62,918 nt of DNA from an uncultured Muribaculaceae bacterium (GTDB lineage Bacteria > Bacteroidota > Bacteroidia > Bacteroidales > Muribaculaceae). Where the stretch lies: the NCBI GenBank assembly GCA_910577355.1, contig CAJTMY010000012.1, positions 1 to 62,918 on the forward strand, in the 5' to 3' direction. The notes under the pieces are model-generated. The model was not told the origin of the DNA. It saw only the letters and a program-made list of their open reading frames with translations, and searched no databases. Made by a program: the position numbers and the translations under genes. Shown here in pieces: positions 9,001 to 16,518 of the stretch. Numbering within the stretch: position 1 is the stretch's first letter; every line of letters starts with the position of its first letter.

Positions 9001-9486
9001 TCGCGCACCCGCCTCACCCTCGACAACCTCACCCAGATAAACAACCTCGAGGCATACCTTACCCGCCTTGACGACGGAAGCTTCCGTCTGGCCGCCCCCG
9101 TCAACGGGCTTGCCGACGGCAGCCACACGCTCATGCTTCAGGTAGCCAACAATGCCGGACGCATTGACACTCAGACAGTCGAGTTTATGGTCGTGACACG
9201 CGACATCGACGCGACACTCGAAGTAGCTGAGAATCCGGCCCGAGAATCGGCAACATTCAACATTACCTCAGGTGCCGCATTCCACCGGCTTGTCATCACC
9301 GATGCCGCCGGACGCACTGTACACACCGCCACAACGCCCTCCTTCCCCTACACCTGGGATCTACGCGACACAGACGGAAAACTATGTCCCGACGGATTAT
9401 ACAAGGCATCGGTGCTACTTCACAGCGACCGCCGGTTCGGCAACTCGCCGGCCACTCAGGTTGTTATTCTGAAAGACAAACCATAA
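6055..9486 (+). CDS. porU: Type IX secretion system sortase PorU (C25 gingipain-like peptidase)
   Basis: An 1,143-residue secreted protein with an N-terminal signal peptide (~1-23), a long N-terminal beta region, a caspase-like C25 peptidase domain (~420-790) and C-terminal beta domains. The catalytic dyad is visible as H655 in YSGHGAM and C685 in SSCDQFAF. PorU is the cell-surface sortase that removes the C-terminal signal of type IX cargo and attaches it to anionic LPS. The end (ENPARESATFNI, then DAAGRTV, then DGLYKA) resembles a type IX sorting domain, which PorU itself carries. It starts 38 bases after the FAH-like gene and is followed closely by the polyferredoxin. The length and position support PorU rather than a secreted gingipain. 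Confidence 0.9.
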   Translation: MSSHRLLFLFSLLVGLTLGMSALPVSYYASQSRLSQGRWVKISTENEHMYQLSYDRLRELGFEHPEHVQVFGYPATCLNEINHTFSESYADDVTPIATRHTTDGRIIFFGGSDHITVSDRCTGATGSAAPVMRRNYYDTSSHYFLTEVDEVQPVYSRPAATAHEGYPAADTHIHIDVIEEELQSYNQGGCSVHGRKYTAGDRVPYIFTITNYRPGNGIHYGSFFYRFGINSDSATKLSVTQASGLSTPDIDTNHADIAANGISDSQIDIAYNEATGYLLFDAADNRTCADGDYTFTVNIPADNKLNYCAADHVVLRYPRLNRLDDESSLIMNLATGANAPGQRIIFPGTEKSHLEVWNIDHPDNYESLPVTYDADDNSARVVLRDRTARLVAFNPSATFPEPAIVGDLEPQNLHGSPTPQMLLITTAELEPLAQRLADAHARHGLDVMVVRHDLIYNEFASGNRHPIAYRRMAKMFYDRDPERFRYLMFFGPAHYDSRCLFSPVADRMVPYMQDNPDLTRSTIFNYATDNYFAMLGDDYDHSRIHFLPYDIAVGRVSATSTAQASIYVDKAIRHLDGNISPDTWSRVLLLSGHGDRALHSSHTKEVLETMRSNNDMFNFVTVPEELYPKDTPDLHARLIGQALKSGCGYMSYSGHGAMNFIQMWNTNTVNSTRYDHPTFVMFSSCDQFAFDRMRNGLLEVMMFQVGGGAIGGVGADRSVYINYNQFSCLPMAQAYSLARPGDTFGDIYLESRRIGLDLYEKSSNISYTPLRNMMSYNLAGDPALPAGVPALKARIERIGDSSTAESHISVEPLTPTTFTGSVTDSEGNTDVSFNGRIRITVFDGHHDAATISYDKEDKYKPENFTISSDILTLCDTDVTGGHFTAELSVPVPAYTDENGYRITLSAVDSDGNGAAGFFDGLRIADFDYTDPAMSDPEPPHIKSMSVGDINLRPGAEAGSSTTVYAVIEPSPSGLRFQNGDVNSRTRLTLDNLTQINNLEAYLTRLDDGSFRLAAPVNGLADGSHTLMLQVANNAGRIDTQTVEFMVVTRDIDATLEVAENPARESATFNITSGAAFHRLVITDAAGRTVHTATTPSFPYTWDLRDTDGKLCPDGLYKASVLLHSDRRFGNSPATQVVILKDKP

Positions 9487-9500
9487 CCCATCCCGGCATC

Positions 9501-10904
9501 TTGTCATCCACAGGCTACAAATGGCTCAGAGCCGCACGTATCGCGGTATCGCTCACCGTGCTGGCGGCAGTCACGGTCACGATAGCCCTGGGCTATTCCT
9601 GTTGGCTCTCCGACTGGCAGATAATACCCGCCATTCTTGCCGGCGCGGGTGGATGGCTGCTCATGTGGGCGGCCGCCACGGCTCTCGTCGGACGCATATA
9701 CTGCTCCACAGCCTGCCCAATGGGTACCCTGCAAGACATAACCTCCCGGCTGCGCAGGCGCCGCAACGGATACTTCTACTCACCGCCACGTCCGGTCACA
9801 CGATGGTCGATAGTATTTGCCATGCTTGTGGCCGTGATGCTCGGCATATCGGTGATCACCGGCATTCTCGACCCTGCAGCAGCTTATTCGCGTATCGTGG
9901 TATATCTAAGCCTGCCGGCAATAGGAGCTGCGGCATTCTCGCTCGGAGCGGCTGCCATAGCGTTGGCCACGCTCGCAGTGGCTACGGCTGTGCCGCTCGC
10001 ACGCGGCCGCCTGCTGTGCAACACCATATGTCCCGTCGGCACACTTCTCGGCGGCCTCAGCCGGTTCGCGCTATACCATATCGATATCGACACCGACCGC
10101 TGCACAGGTTGCGGTCTCTGCACGGCTCACTGCAAGGCCGAATGCATCGATCCCTCGGCCCATACGGTCGACGCCTCGCGCTGCGTGATGTGTTTCGACT
10201 GCACGGCGGTATGTCCCAATTCGGCCATCACACTGCGCAAAGGGCGCCATCGGTTGCAGATACCGATGCTCCAGAGCGTACGTCCCGAGGCAGCCGCATT
10301 CGGCAAGCCCGAAAGCTCTGCATCCGATATAAAAACCTATGACAGGCGCAGTTTCATTGCCTCGTTCGCCGCCATACCTCTTGCAGCATCGGCCCTTCCT
10401 GTGCGCGACGTCGCACCGCTCAATTCCGTATGCCCGCCGGGAATCAAGAATGACGATGATTTCCACGCACGATGCACCGGCTGCGGGATATGCACAGCAG
10501 CTTGTCCCACCGGAATCATCCGTCCTGCCTCCACACAACTCGGCTTACGCAACATCATGCATCCGGTTCTCGATTTCGATCTGGGCCAATGCAGTTACGA
10601 CTGCACGGCATGCACACAAGTATGTCCCACAGGAGCGCTGTCGCCGCTTACTCCCCGGCAGAAACACCGCACAGTCATAGGAAAAGCCCGTATCCTGGCC
10701 AACAAGTGCATTGAATACACCGACGGCAGCAACTGCGGCAAATGCGTGCGCGTGTGCCCCGTACAGGCTGTCAGAATAGTTCCGGTCGATACAAGCCATG
10801 ATATGCGACGACTGCCACTTGTCGATTTTGATAAATGTATAGGTTGCGGAGCCTGCCGCTACCACTGCCCCGCCACCCCGCACGCCATTATCATCGAAGG
10901 ATAG
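9501..10904 (+). CDS. Membrane polyferredoxin (NapH-like) with multiple 4Fe-4S clusters
   Basis: A ~467-residue iron-sulfur membrane protein. Membrane helices occur near residues 8-30, 36-58, 98-122 and 130-165, interleaved with the two CxxxCP motifs of NapH/NosR-type proteins (CSTACPMG and CNTICPVG). Ferredoxin motifs follow: CTGCGLC, CVMCFDC, CTGCGIC, CTACTQVCP, CGKCVRVCP and CIGCGAC. A twin-arginine-like segment (DRRSFIASFAAIPLAASALP, R282-R283) divides the first ferredoxin pair from the last clusters, so the gene looks like a NapH-type protein fused to a NapG-type TAT ferredoxin. The probable TTG start at 9501 lies 14 bases after porU; no ATG fits. It likely passes electrons between quinols and an unidentified acceptor. 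Confidence 0.75.
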   Translation: MSSTGYKWLRAARIAVSLTVLAAVTVTIALGYSCWLSDWQIIPAILAGAGGWLLMWAAATALVGRIYCSTACPMGTLQDITSRLRRRRNGYFYSPPRPVTRWSIVFAMLVAVMLGISVITGILDPAAAYSRIVVYLSLPAIGAAAFSLGAAAIALATLAVATAVPLARGRLLCNTICPVGTLLGGLSRFALYHIDIDTDRCTGCGLCTAHCKAECIDPSAHTVDASRCVMCFDCTAVCPNSAITLRKGRHRLQIPMLQSVRPEAAAFGKPESSASDIKTYDRRSFIASFAAIPLAASALPVRDVAPLNSVCPPGIKNDDDFHARCTGCGICTAACPTGIIRPASTQLGLRNIMHPVLDFDLGQCSYDCTACTQVCPTGALSPLTPRQKHRTVIGKARILANKCIEYTDGSNCGKCVRVCPVQAVRIVPVDTSHDMRRLPLVDFDKCIGCGACRYHCPATPHAIIIEG

Positions 10905-10921
10905 CCATTAAACACGCAATA

Positions 10922-11596
10922 TTACTTAAGCAGATCGGGACGCAGGCGGGCGGTGCGCTCGAGCGATTGGCGGTGCTTCCACTCGTCGATACGGGCCTGA
11001 TGGCCCGACAGCAGTATATCAGGCACACGCCAGCCGTTGTACTCGGCGGGACGGGTGTAAACGGGCGGTTCGAGCAGATTGTCCTGAAACGAATCAGATA
11101 GCGCACTCTGCTCGTCGCCGATCACCCCGGGGATAAGACGCACTATCGAATCGGCGATGATGATAGCCGGAATCTCACCTCCGGTGAGCACATAGTCGCC
11201 TATGGATATTTCGCGAGTGACAAGGTGCTCTCGGATACGGTAGTCTACGCCTTTATAGTGTCCGCAAAGGATTATTATATTGTCGAGAAGCGACATTGTA
11301 TTTGCCATCGACTGATTCAGTATCTCACCGTCGGGAGCGGTGAAAATCACCTCGTCGTAATTGCGTTCGGCCTTGAGCGCCGATATGCAACGGTCGACAG
11401 GCTCCACCTGTATCACCATGCCGGCATCGCCGCCAAAGGGGTAGTCGTCGACCTTGCGGTGCTTGTTGGTGGTATAGTCGCGCAGATTGTGCACGTGCAG
11501 CTCGGCGAGCCCCTTGTCCTGCGCGCGTTTCAATATCGAGCAGCCCAGCGGCGACTCAAGCATTTCGGGTAATACTGTGATAATATCAATCCGCAT
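10922..11596 (-). CDS. trmD: tRNA (guanine-37-N1)-methyltransferase
   Basis: A 224-residue SPOUT methyltransferase that makes m1G37 in tRNAs reading CNN codons, preventing +1 frameshifting. Signatures are MRIDIITVLPEM at the N-terminus, the cofactor-binding trefoil knot segments IILCGHYKGVDYRI and SIGDYVLTGGE, and the C-terminal RPAEYNGWRVPDILLSGHQ. The ATG at 11596 is chosen because it begins the family's usual N-terminus; 15 further in-frame codons upstream fall in repeat DNA. It converges with the polyferredoxin gene, 17 bases between stops. Unlike many bacteria, it is not with rpsP or rplS here. Confidence 0.96.
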   Translation of the reverse strand: MRIDIITVLPEMLESPLGCSILKRAQDKGLAELHVHNLRDYTTNKHRKVDDYPFGGDAGMVIQVEPVDRCISALKAERNYDEVIFTAPDGEILNQSMANTMSLLDNIIILCGHYKGVDYRIREHLVTREISIGDYVLTGGEIPAIIIADSIVRLIPGVIGDEQSALSDSFQDNLLEPPVYTRPAEYNGWRVPDILLSGHQARIDEWKHRQSLERTARLRPDLLK

Positions 11597-11600
11597 AAAT

Positions 11601-11655
11601 AATGTTGAATGGAGAATGTTGAATGGAGAATGATCAATCATTCTCCATTCAACAT
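11601..11655. repeat. Tandem 14-bp repeat and perfect inverted repeat between the POT transporter and trmD
   Basis: A 14-base unit occurs twice in tandem (11601-11614 and 11615-11628). The second copy extends into a perfect 19-base inverted repeat, 11616-11634 against 11637-11655, with a two-base centre. It would form a long hairpin in RNA from either strand. It may terminate the POT transcript, but its length, tandem copy and AT-rich composition resemble a dispersed intergenic repeat family. Confidence 0.8.
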
Positions 11656-11671
11656 AATTCCTAATTAAATA

Positions 11672-13252
11672 TTAAATGGTGTCTTCTTCTGTAGATTTCA
11701 GATTGGCGGAAACCGGAGCGGCTGTCTGGGCAGATGTAACACGCTCGAGCCATTTTACCATACCGAACATCACGCCCATCGATATGAGGCATACCACGAG
11801 GAACACACCCCAGGCCTCCCATATGGGCCACTTGTTGTACATCAGCGGGCCGATCCAAAGCAACAGGTTGCCTACGGCGGTGGCACCGAGCCACAGACCC
11901 TGGCAGAGACCCTGCATGTGCTTGGGAGCGACCTTCGATACGAACGACAGGCCCAGCGGCGAGATGAACAGCTCGGCCACGGTGAGGAAGAAGTAGATGA
12001 CAAACATTATCCACCATCCGCTCTTGAGGGCTTCGGCGGCGGTAGTCTCCATGAGTTTGAACGATTCGGCCGAGGGATATCCCTTCACGTAGCTGTAAAC
12101 CATGAGGAAGAGGTAGGCGAGGCCGGCTATGCCCATGCCGATGCCTATCTTGCGGGGTGTTGATATCTCCTTGCCTTTGCGGGCGAGGCTGCCGAATATC
12201 CACATGATGACGGGAGTGAGGATGATGACGAAGAAGGGATTGACAGCCTGCCATATCTCGGGAGCGATGGCGTCGGTTTTCACGAAGTCGCGTGCGAAGA
12301 GCGACAGAGAGGTGCCGTTCTGGTGGAACGAGAACCAGAAGAAGATAGCGATGCCGAGCACAGCGAAGAGAGCATACATGCGCTGCTTGATTTCCTTGGC
12401 CATGGCGAGCTTCTCCTCGGCGGTGTAGTTCTCCACCTGGGCGGCCTCCTTCTTGGGCGGGTTGGGAAGGCCGTTCTTGAAGCAGATGAAGATCACAAGC
12501 GAGATGAGCATAGCCACGATCGAGGCTATGAACGAATAGTGGATACCGGTGTTGAACACGTCGAGATACTGAGTGCAGAAGGCGCTCACGTCGGCCGATA
12601 CGTCGCCACCCACCTGAGTGATGAGGGCGTAGAGATTGTTGGCGTTCTCCATGTTCATGTTGTCGCCTACCGAGAGGTATTCGTGCGCGAGAGCGGGCAG
12701 GTTGGCGTTATAGCTCAGATTGTGCACGCCGAGCCACCACGAGCGCAGCATGGGAGCCACGAAGGGAGCGATGAGGCCGCCGATGTTGATGAACACGTAG
12801 AAGATCTGGAAGCCCGAGTCGCGCTGTGCGGCATAGCGGGGATTGTCGTAGAGCTGACCTACGATAGCCTGCAGGTTGCCTTTGAAGAGGCCGTTGCCGA
12901 AGGCGATGAGGAACAGCGCGAAGCATGTAAGGGGCAGCAGCCAGCCGATATTGCCGGATGTGGACAGGATGGGCACTGCGAGGATGCTGTAGCCGAGCGA
13001 CATCACGATAAGGCCCTTGATGATGGTGCCCTTGTAGTTCTGTGTCTTGTCGGCGATATAGCCGCCTACGAGGCTCAGGATATAGATGCCGGCGTAGAAG
13101 CACGAGTAGATGATGCCGCTGGTCTCGTCGCTGAGGCCGAATTTCGAGCATAGGAACAGCACGAGCACGGCATTCATTATATAGTAGCCGAAGCGCTCGC
13201 CCATATTGCTCAGAGCGGCGGGGATCAACCCCTTGGGATGGTTCTTGAACAT
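11672..13252 (-). CDS. POT/PTR2 family proton-dependent oligopeptide transporter
   Basis: A 526-residue inner-membrane protein with about 12-14 hydrophobic segments. The POT signature is at the N-terminus: HPKGLIPAALSNMGERFGYY, containing the proton-coupling ExxER-type motif (GERF), and FYAGIYILSLVGGYIAD covers the second signature. Members import di- and tripeptides with protons. The family's central extra helices appear around residues 220-265. It ends just before the inverted repeat at 11616-11655, and sufE ends 18 bases upstream of its start. Substrate range is inferred from the family. Confidence 0.92.
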   Translation of the reverse strand: MFKNHPKGLIPAALSNMGERFGYYIMNAVLVLFLCSKFGLSDETSGIIYSCFYAGIYILSLVGGYIADKTQNYKGTIIKGLIVMSLGYSILAVPILSTSGNIGWLLPLTCFALFLIAFGNGLFKGNLQAIVGQLYDNPRYAAQRDSGFQIFYVFINIGGLIAPFVAPMLRSWWLGVHNLSYNANLPALAHEYLSVGDNMNMENANNLYALITQVGGDVSADVSAFCTQYLDVFNTGIHYSFIASIVAMLISLVIFICFKNGLPNPPKKEAAQVENYTAEEKLAMAKEIKQRMYALFAVLGIAIFFWFSFHQNGTSLSLFARDFVKTDAIAPEIWQAVNPFFVIILTPVIMWIFGSLARKGKEISTPRKIGIGMGIAGLAYLFLMVYSYVKGYPSAESFKLMETTAAEALKSGWWIMFVIYFFLTVAELFISPLGLSFVSKVAPKHMQGLCQGLWLGATAVGNLLLWIGPLMYNKWPIWEAWGVFLVVCLISMGVMFGMVKWLERVTSAQTAAPVSANLKSTEEDTI

Positions 13253-13270
13253 GAGGTAATAGGTTTAAGG

Positions 13271-13717
13271 TTATTTTACGGATTGATTGTCTGATTCCTG
13301 TTTGGCCTTGTATGCCAATGCGTATAGCCGCATCTGCTTCACCATGGCGAGCAGGCCGTTGGAGCGTGTGGGCGACAGATGCTCGCCCAGGCCGATGTAG
13401 TCGATGAAATGCAGGTCGGCGTCGAGGATTTCCTGCGGTGTGTGGCCGTCGAGCACGCTGATGAGCAGCGATATGATGCCTTTGACAATTATGGCGTCGG
13501 AGTCGGCATGGAAGTGCATGCGCCCCCCGGCGTCGAGTGTCGAGTCGAGCCACACGCGGCTCTGACAGCCTTCTATCAGATGGTCGGGGGTCTTTAGAGC
13601 CTCGTCGATGGGCGGGAGTTCATTGCCCAGATCGATTATCTGTGCGTAGCGGTCGAGCCAGTCGTCAATATCGGCAAACTCGTCGATTATTTCCTGTTGT
13701 TTCTGTTCGATAGTCAT
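13271..13717 (-). CDS. sufE: SufE family cysteine desulfurase activator
   Basis: A 148-residue SufE/CsdE-fold protein. The persulfide-accepting cysteine is C51 in IEGCQSRVWL, in the position of the SufE active-site loop, and the C-terminal helix ends with the SPTRSNGLLAMVKQM pattern typical of the family. It accepts sulfur from a SufS-type desulfurase for Fe-S cluster assembly. No other suf genes are adjacent. Six bases separate it from the M28 lipoprotein gene upstream, so it belongs to the rlmN-pdxA transcript. Confidence 0.93.
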   Translation of the reverse strand: MTIEQKQQEIIDEFADIDDWLDRYAQIIDLGNELPPIDEALKTPDHLIEGCQSRVWLDSTLDAGGRMHFHADSDAIIVKGIISLLISVLDGHTPQEILDADLHFIDYIGLGEHLSPTRSNGLLAMVKQMRLYALAYKAKQESDNQSVK

Positions 13718-13723
13718 TGCGGG

Positions 13724-14719
13724 TCAAGGTTTTTCATTATAGACTACATTGAGAGTCACACGCCCGGCGGCGGCAAGCGAGGCGGGGTCGATATTGTCGA
13801 TATTATCGGCAAGCGTGTGCCATGTGGGATTGAACGAGCCGGTAGACGGCGAAGCGTTCTCTATGATGTCGGTGGTGGGAATTCCAGCGCGAATCAGCGG
13901 CAGATGGTCATCGGTGATGGCACCTCCTACAGCCATGGGAAATGCATCGGCAAGCCCGAGCTTACGGGCCATATCCCACACACGGGCGGTGGGCAGCTGA
14001 GCCGAGGATACCGAAAAGTACTCGCGGTTGAAGCGGGCATCGCGTCCTCCCACCATATCGAGCAGGATACCATAGCGGGGAATCGTCGATGCCGTGTATG
14101 GCATATCGCGCACAAACCGCTGTGTGCCAAGGCACCACGAGTCGCCGCTGTCGCTTACATCCGAGCCCTCTCGTACGCCGTAGTCCTCGCAGTCGGTGAG
14201 CAGGATGTCAACTCCAATCGTCGGTCGTTCGATACCTAGGTTGCGGGCCACCTCGAGCAGTACAGCCACTCCGCTCGCGCCGTCGTTGGCGCCGTCGATG
14301 GGCTTCATACGCATGGCGGGATCGGGATCCTGATCGGCCCAGGGGCGGGTGTCGTAATGTGCCACAAGCAATATTCGGGCATCGGCGTCGGGATTATAGC
14401 GCGCCAGAATATTGCGCACCGGCAGCATGGTGCCGTCCCAGGCCTCTACGGGCTTGCCGCTTAATGAAATCGTGTCGGCTCCGAATGCATGCAAAGTCGC
14501 GACAAGCCAGTCGGCACATGCGCGATGTGCCTCGGTGCCTGGCACCCGTGGGCCGAAATCCACCTGACGCTTCACATATGCGAAAGCCGAATCGGCCGAG
14601 AAAGCTCCGCGCTCGGTGTATGCCGGGGCATCGCCCTGCTGTGCCTGAGATGTCTGCCGGCCTACGCACGAGACCGTGGCCAACATCAATAAGGCTGATA
14701 TCATGCAATATGCTTTCAT
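13724..14719 (-). CDS. M28 family lipoprotein, glutaminyl-peptide cyclotransferase-like
   Basis: A 331-residue lipoprotein (lipobox LATVSC, C18) with a zinc-dependent M28 aminopeptidase fold. The metal and catalytic residues are readable in order: H in LVAHYDTRPW, D in DGANDGASG, E in LLTDCEDYG, D in TDDHLPL and H in PTWHTLAD. In Bacteroidota this subfamily includes glutaminyl cyclases that convert N-terminal glutamine exposed by signal peptidase I to pyroglutamate. It should sit in the periplasm. It overlaps the upstream nucleotidyltransferase gene by four bases. Cyclase rather than peptidase activity is inferred from the overall motif set. Confidence 0.85.
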   Translation of the reverse strand: MKAYCMISALLMLATVSCVGRQTSQAQQGDAPAYTERGAFSADSAFAYVKRQVDFGPRVPGTEAHRACADWLVATLHAFGADTISLSGKPVEAWDGTMLPVRNILARYNPDADARILLVAHYDTRPWADQDPDPAMRMKPIDGANDGASGVAVLLEVARNLGIERPTIGVDILLTDCEDYGVREGSDVSDSGDSWCLGTQRFVRDMPYTASTIPRYGILLDMVGGRDARFNREYFSVSSAQLPTARVWDMARKLGLADAFPMAVGGAITDDHLPLIRAGIPTTDIIENASPSTGSFNPTWHTLADNIDNIDPASLAAAGRVTLNVVYNEKP

Positions 14720-15426
14720 AATTCACTGTTAAGGAATTGTCGCGCCTTGTCTATGTCGCCGGCATGGTCTACGTCTAAAATCTTGCTGAATGGCCATGCA
14801 CGCAGGTCGAGGCCGGCTGCCACAAGGGCGCGCTGATAGTTGCGCATTCGGCTTTGGCCGGCAGCGATGCAGCCTTGCAGTATGTCGATCGCCTGCGGCG
14901 ACCGCAGGCCATATATGCCGCCCGATATATAGCGTTGCCCGGGCAGCGGCGTGTCGCTGAATGCGGTGATGCGCATGTCATCGTCCACGCCGATGTAAAG
15001 AGGTTTCTCGTCGTCGATGTAATCGGTCACGGCCATGAAGCCGTCGGCAGCATCATCGGCCTCGAAAGCCTTGGCATAACGGCGGAAGTCCTCAGGGCGG
15101 AAAATCGTGTCGACAGTAGTTAGGATAAACTTCCCGGAAGGTAGCAGCGAGGCCACTTCATGAAAGCTGTGCATCGAGCTCGGGGTGGATTTCACCGCGA
15201 TACGCAGCGACGGCAGCACCTCGGCGCGGGCGCGCAGATAACGTGCCACTTCGGTCATTTCCTCGTTGACTATGACACTGATGGATTCGGCGCCGCAATC
15301 AGCGAATATATCTATCAGCCGTCCTATCATCGGCTTGCCGCACATGGGCACAAGGGGCTTGGGATATTCCACGCCCTCAGCCGCCAGTCGCGACCCGTTG
15401 CCGGCTGCGATTATGGCGTAATTCAT
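14716..15426 (-). CDS. Sugar-nucleotidyltransferase-like protein (NTP_transferase fold)
   Basis: A 236-residue protein with the NTP-transferase P-loop-like signature at the N-terminus (AIIAAGNGSRLAAEG, then PKPLVPMCGKPMI) and the metal aspartate in LTTVDTIF (~100-107). It resembles MobA/GlmU-N/RmlA-type enzymes that join a sugar phosphate or other phospho-compound to a nucleotide. No partner biosynthesis genes are adjacent, so the substrate is unknown. It overlaps pdxA and the M28 gene by four bases on each side, indicating translational coupling. Confidence 0.82.
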   Translation of the reverse strand: MNYAIIAAGNGSRLAAEGVEYPKPLVPMCGKPMIGRLIDIFADCGAESISVIVNEEMTEVARYLRARAEVLPSLRIAVKSTPSSMHSFHEVASLLPSGKFILTTVDTIFRPEDFRRYAKAFEADDAADGFMAVTDYIDDEKPLYIGVDDDMRITAFSDTPLPGQRYISGGIYGLRSPQAIDILQGCIAAGQSRMRNYQRALVAAGLDLRAWPFSKILDVDHAGDIDKARQFLNSEL

Positions 15427-16514
15427 TCGCCGGACAGATCAAGCACCACGTTATCCGAACCTTTGTCGTGATATTGCTTGCGCAAAGGCGAGCGGAAGGC
15501 CTGTTCGTCGCGGCGGCGGTTGCGGCATATGTCGATGGCGGCGTATATTGCCTCGCGCATTGATTCGGGTGATGCCTCGCCGCGGCCTGCTATGTCGTAG
15601 CCCGTGCCGTGGTCGGGCGAGGTGCGTATGAATGGCAGACCGGCGGTGAAGTTTATGCCCGAGTCCATTGCGAGAGCCTTGAACGGGGCGAGGCCCTGAT
15701 CGTGGTACATGGCAAGGATACCGTCAAATTTCACGAAACGTCCTGCGCCGAAGAATCCGTCGGCTGCATATGGGCCGAATGCCAGTATCTTGCGGTCACG
15801 GGCTTCGTTGATGGCCGGGATTATTATCTCTTGCTCCTCGGTGCCGAGCAGACCGCTGTCACCGGCATGAGGGTTGAGCGCCAATACGGCGATGCGCGGT
15901 GCATGGATGCCGAAATCGCGTTGCAGCGAGCGGTTGAACACTTCGAGCTTGGCAATTATCGTGTCCTTTGTTATGGCAGCCGGAATCGCGGCGAGCGGCA
16001 GATGCGTGGTGACAAGAGCAACACGCAGAGTGTCGTTGCACAGTATCATGAGCGAGCGGCCCTTGAAGGTATCGCCGGCGGCTGCCTCGAGGTATTCGGT
16101 GTGTCCGGGGAAGTTGAAGGTCTCACTCTGTATGTTGGCTTTGTTTATGGGCGCTGTCACGAGCACGTCGATGTCTCCGGCACGCAGGTCGCCGACGGCA
16201 CGGTCGAGGGCAGCCAGGGCGGCCTTGCCGGCATCAGCGCTCGATACTCCCGGCTCGGCACGCATGTCCTCGGGCACGACGTTTATCATGTTGTTGGCAT
16301 CGTCTCGGGTCTCTTCGGCAGAAGGCACCTGCACAAAGTTTACGTTCTGCAGCCCGAGGGCCTTACGGTATGAGGCGGCGATCTTTGCCGAGCCATACAC
16401 CACCGGTGTGCAAAGTTCAAGGATGCGGGCGTCTTCGAGCACCTTGAGGATTATCTCGTAGCCGACCCCGTTTATATCGCCGTGAGTGATACCCACTTTT
16501 ATTTTTTCTGACAT
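15423..16514 (-). CDS. pdxA: 4-hydroxythreonine-4-phosphate dehydrogenase
   Basis: A 363-residue enzyme of pyridoxal-5'-phosphate synthesis that oxidises 4-phosphohydroxy-L-threonine. Family segments include VGITHGDINGVGYEII at the N-terminus, the metal-binding histidines in FPGHTEYL and MYHDQGLAPFK, and RTSPDHGTGYDIAG near the C-terminus. The ATG at 16514 begins the conserved MSEKIKVGITHGD sequence; 20 upstream codons overlapping rlmN are unlikely. rlmN ends four bases before it. Confidence 0.95.
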   Translation of the reverse strand: MSEKIKVGITHGDINGVGYEIILKVLEDARILELCTPVVYGSAKIAASYRKALGLQNVNFVQVPSAEETRDDANNMINVVPEDMRAEPGVSSADAGKAALAALDRAVGDLRAGDIDVLVTAPINKANIQSETFNFPGHTEYLEAAAGDTFKGRSLMILCNDTLRVALVTTHLPLAAIPAAITKDTIIAKLEVFNRSLQRDFGIHAPRIAVLALNPHAGDSGLLGTEEQEIIIPAINEARDRKILAFGPYAADGFFGAGRFVKFDGILAMYHDQGLAPFKALAMDSGINFTAGLPFIRTSPDHGTGYDIAGRGEASPESMREAIYAAIDICRNRRRDEQAFRSPLRKQYHDKGSDNVVLDLSGE

Positions 16515-16518
16515 ATCG

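Noticed and set aside
6055..9486. A gingipain-type secreted protease
   Set aside because: Length, position next to the FAH-like gene and polyferredoxin, and overall layout fit the PorU sortase better than a secreted gingipain.
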